A program made the position numbers and the translations under genes. From assembly GCF_003726035.1 (NCBI RefSeq), contig NZ_QICD01000010.1, positions 1-64,000 of the forward strand: a DNA stretch of 64,000 bases, given 5' to 3'. Below are positions 63,306 to 64,000 of the stretch, one piece after another. The notes beneath the pieces are model-generated. The model ran no database searches. It had not been told where the DNA came from and saw only the letters and a list, made by a program, of their open reading frames with translations. The first letter of the stretch is position 1. Each line of letters begins with the position of its first letter. Source of the DNA: Paraeggerthella hongkongensis (GTDB lineage Bacteria > Actinomycetota > Coriobacteriia > Coriobacteriales > Eggerthellaceae).

Positions 63306-64000
63306 CTAACGAGCAACCTCGCTCCTACCTTCTTCCCCATCCATCGAGAAAACCTCGGCTTGCTCGACAATATCTATCAGCTCTTGCTGCGAATGCACTC
63401 CGAGCTTCGCGTAAATGTTCGACACGTGGGTCTTCACCGTATTGCGCGACAAAACCAGTTTTTCTTGAATGAACGGGCCGTTTCTACCATGCGCCAACAA
63501 ATCAAGCAGCTCGGTTTCCCGGGGAGTAAGCCGGCAGCGCCGCGCCACCGCAACGCACTTTTCCCGCAATCCCACCGACGACGAACCAGGTGTTTCAATC
63601 ACTATGCTTGCTTCACGCACGCCGTCAATGGTGGACTGAAAGCTAAAGTTTTTGAGAACGGTCAGATTGATGGCCACAAACACAAAAAGCACGGTAGCCA
63701 GAGCAACGGAAACCGTCAACGCATCGGTCTCTGCATTCGCACCATGACCGATGGTTGCACCTAGCAACAGCCCAGCCGAAGAAGCAGCCCGTCCCCATGC
63801 GAACACCGCCAGCGCATTGGTCTCGTTGCGCGCACCGATAGACGCCAACGCAAACCACATGAGCACATCGAAACATTCGCTTCCTGCGTACAGCAGGCCG
63901 TTCACCAAAGAGCCGAACTCTCTATCGGCTGCCGTCAAAACCGCAGACGCCAAAAACCCGGCAACCACAAGCAAAGCCGCTGCGCTGTAAAACACATCGG
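63306..64000 (-). CDS. LuxR-type regulator with membrane domain, N-terminus outside the window
   Basis: The C-terminal 231 residues of a membrane-bound regulator. At least four hydrophobic helices are visible, then a LuxR/GerE helix-turn-helix (RLTPRETELLDLLAHGRNG, then LSRNTVKTHVSNIYAKLGV). The frame stays open to the window end, so the start lies beyond 64000. It is the same class as the regulator at 41732-43330 and may control a reductase operon outside the window. Confidence 0.88.
   Translation of the reverse strand, partial: DVFYSAAALLVVAGFLASAVLTAADREFGSLVNGLLYAGSECFDVLMWFALASIGARNETNALAVFAWGRAASSAGLLLGATIGHGANAETDALTVSVALATVLFVFVAINLTVLKNFSFQSTIDGVREASIVIETPGSSSVGLREKCVAVARRCRLTPRETELLDLLAHGRNGPFIQEKLVLSRNTVKTHVSNIYAKLGVHSQQELIDIVEQAEVFSMDGEEGRSEVAR

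Overview
The window looks like chromosome from an anaerobic, respiratory Coriobacteriia, most probably family Eggerthellaceae (Slackia, Denitrobacterium, Gordonibacter, Eggerthella or a relative). The grounds are a GC content near 60%, three separate Tat-exported molybdopterin oxidoreductase loci with 4Fe-4S partners, membrane-bound LuxR-type regulators with a transporter-like N-terminus, class III (oxygen-sensitive) ribonucleotide reductase, a PPi-type phosphofructokinase and NfnAB. The genus cannot be fixed from the sequence alone. No rRNA, CRISPR array, prophage or complete insertion sequence was seen; the first 93 bases may be the tail of a transposase gene.

Layout. 0.3-1.9 kb: ECF sigma factor overlapping its membrane partner. 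2-6.2 kb: nrdD (with a fused C-terminal redoxin) divergent from a NimA-like flavoprotein gene and nrdG, with two NrdR-like boxes between. 6.6-13.9 kb: PPi-phosphofructokinase, TcyP-like symporter, HAD phosphatase, an HTH-membrane fusion protein and Uup, separated by large perfect hairpins. 14-20.4 kb: a wall-anchored beta-helix surface protein, a GntR/DUF1648 pair and a CPBP protease. 20.5-25.2 kb: respiratory locus 1 (4Fe-4S protein, molybdoenzyme, multiheme cytochrome c) with a divergent Crp/Fnr regulator. 25.2-41.4 kb: mainly housekeeping (MFS pump, pth, prs, glmU, nhaA, hpf, acpP, folC, nfnBA, corA, type-4 UDG, alr). 41.7-48.2 kb: LuxR-type regulator divergent from a dmsA-B-B2-C operon. 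48.5-52.9 kb: a two-gene molybdoenzyme locus with mosaic base composition and a divergent LysR gene. 53-54.9 kb: mogA and moeA, which serve all three molybdoenzymes. 55-58 kb: enolase and a Panacea-type toxin-antitoxin pair. 58.1-62.6 kb: ecfT and the infA-rpmJ-rpsM-rpsK-rpsD-rpoA-rplQ operon. 62.9-64 kb: two tRNAs and a truncated second LuxR-type regulator.

How it fits together. Menaquinol-linked or soluble electron donors feed extracytoplasmic molybdoenzymes through 4Fe-4S proteins and a multiheme cytochrome. MogA and MoeA insert molybdenum into the cofactor, and dedicated Crp, LuxR and LysR regulators sit divergently beside the enzymes, as expected for substrate-induced anaerobic respiration. 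NfnAB balances NADH, NADPH and ferredoxin pools. NrdD/NrdG supplies dNTPs without oxygen.

The most novel-looking signal is a roughly 155-bp intergenic element found twice (27708-27862 and 53515-53674). Its stems are kept by compensatory changes, and both copies sit directly after a stop codon inside an operon. Other items worth attention are the NrdD-redoxin fusion, the Panacea toxin-antitoxin system with paired operators, the mosaic molybdoenzyme gene, and several families of perfect intergenic hairpins.
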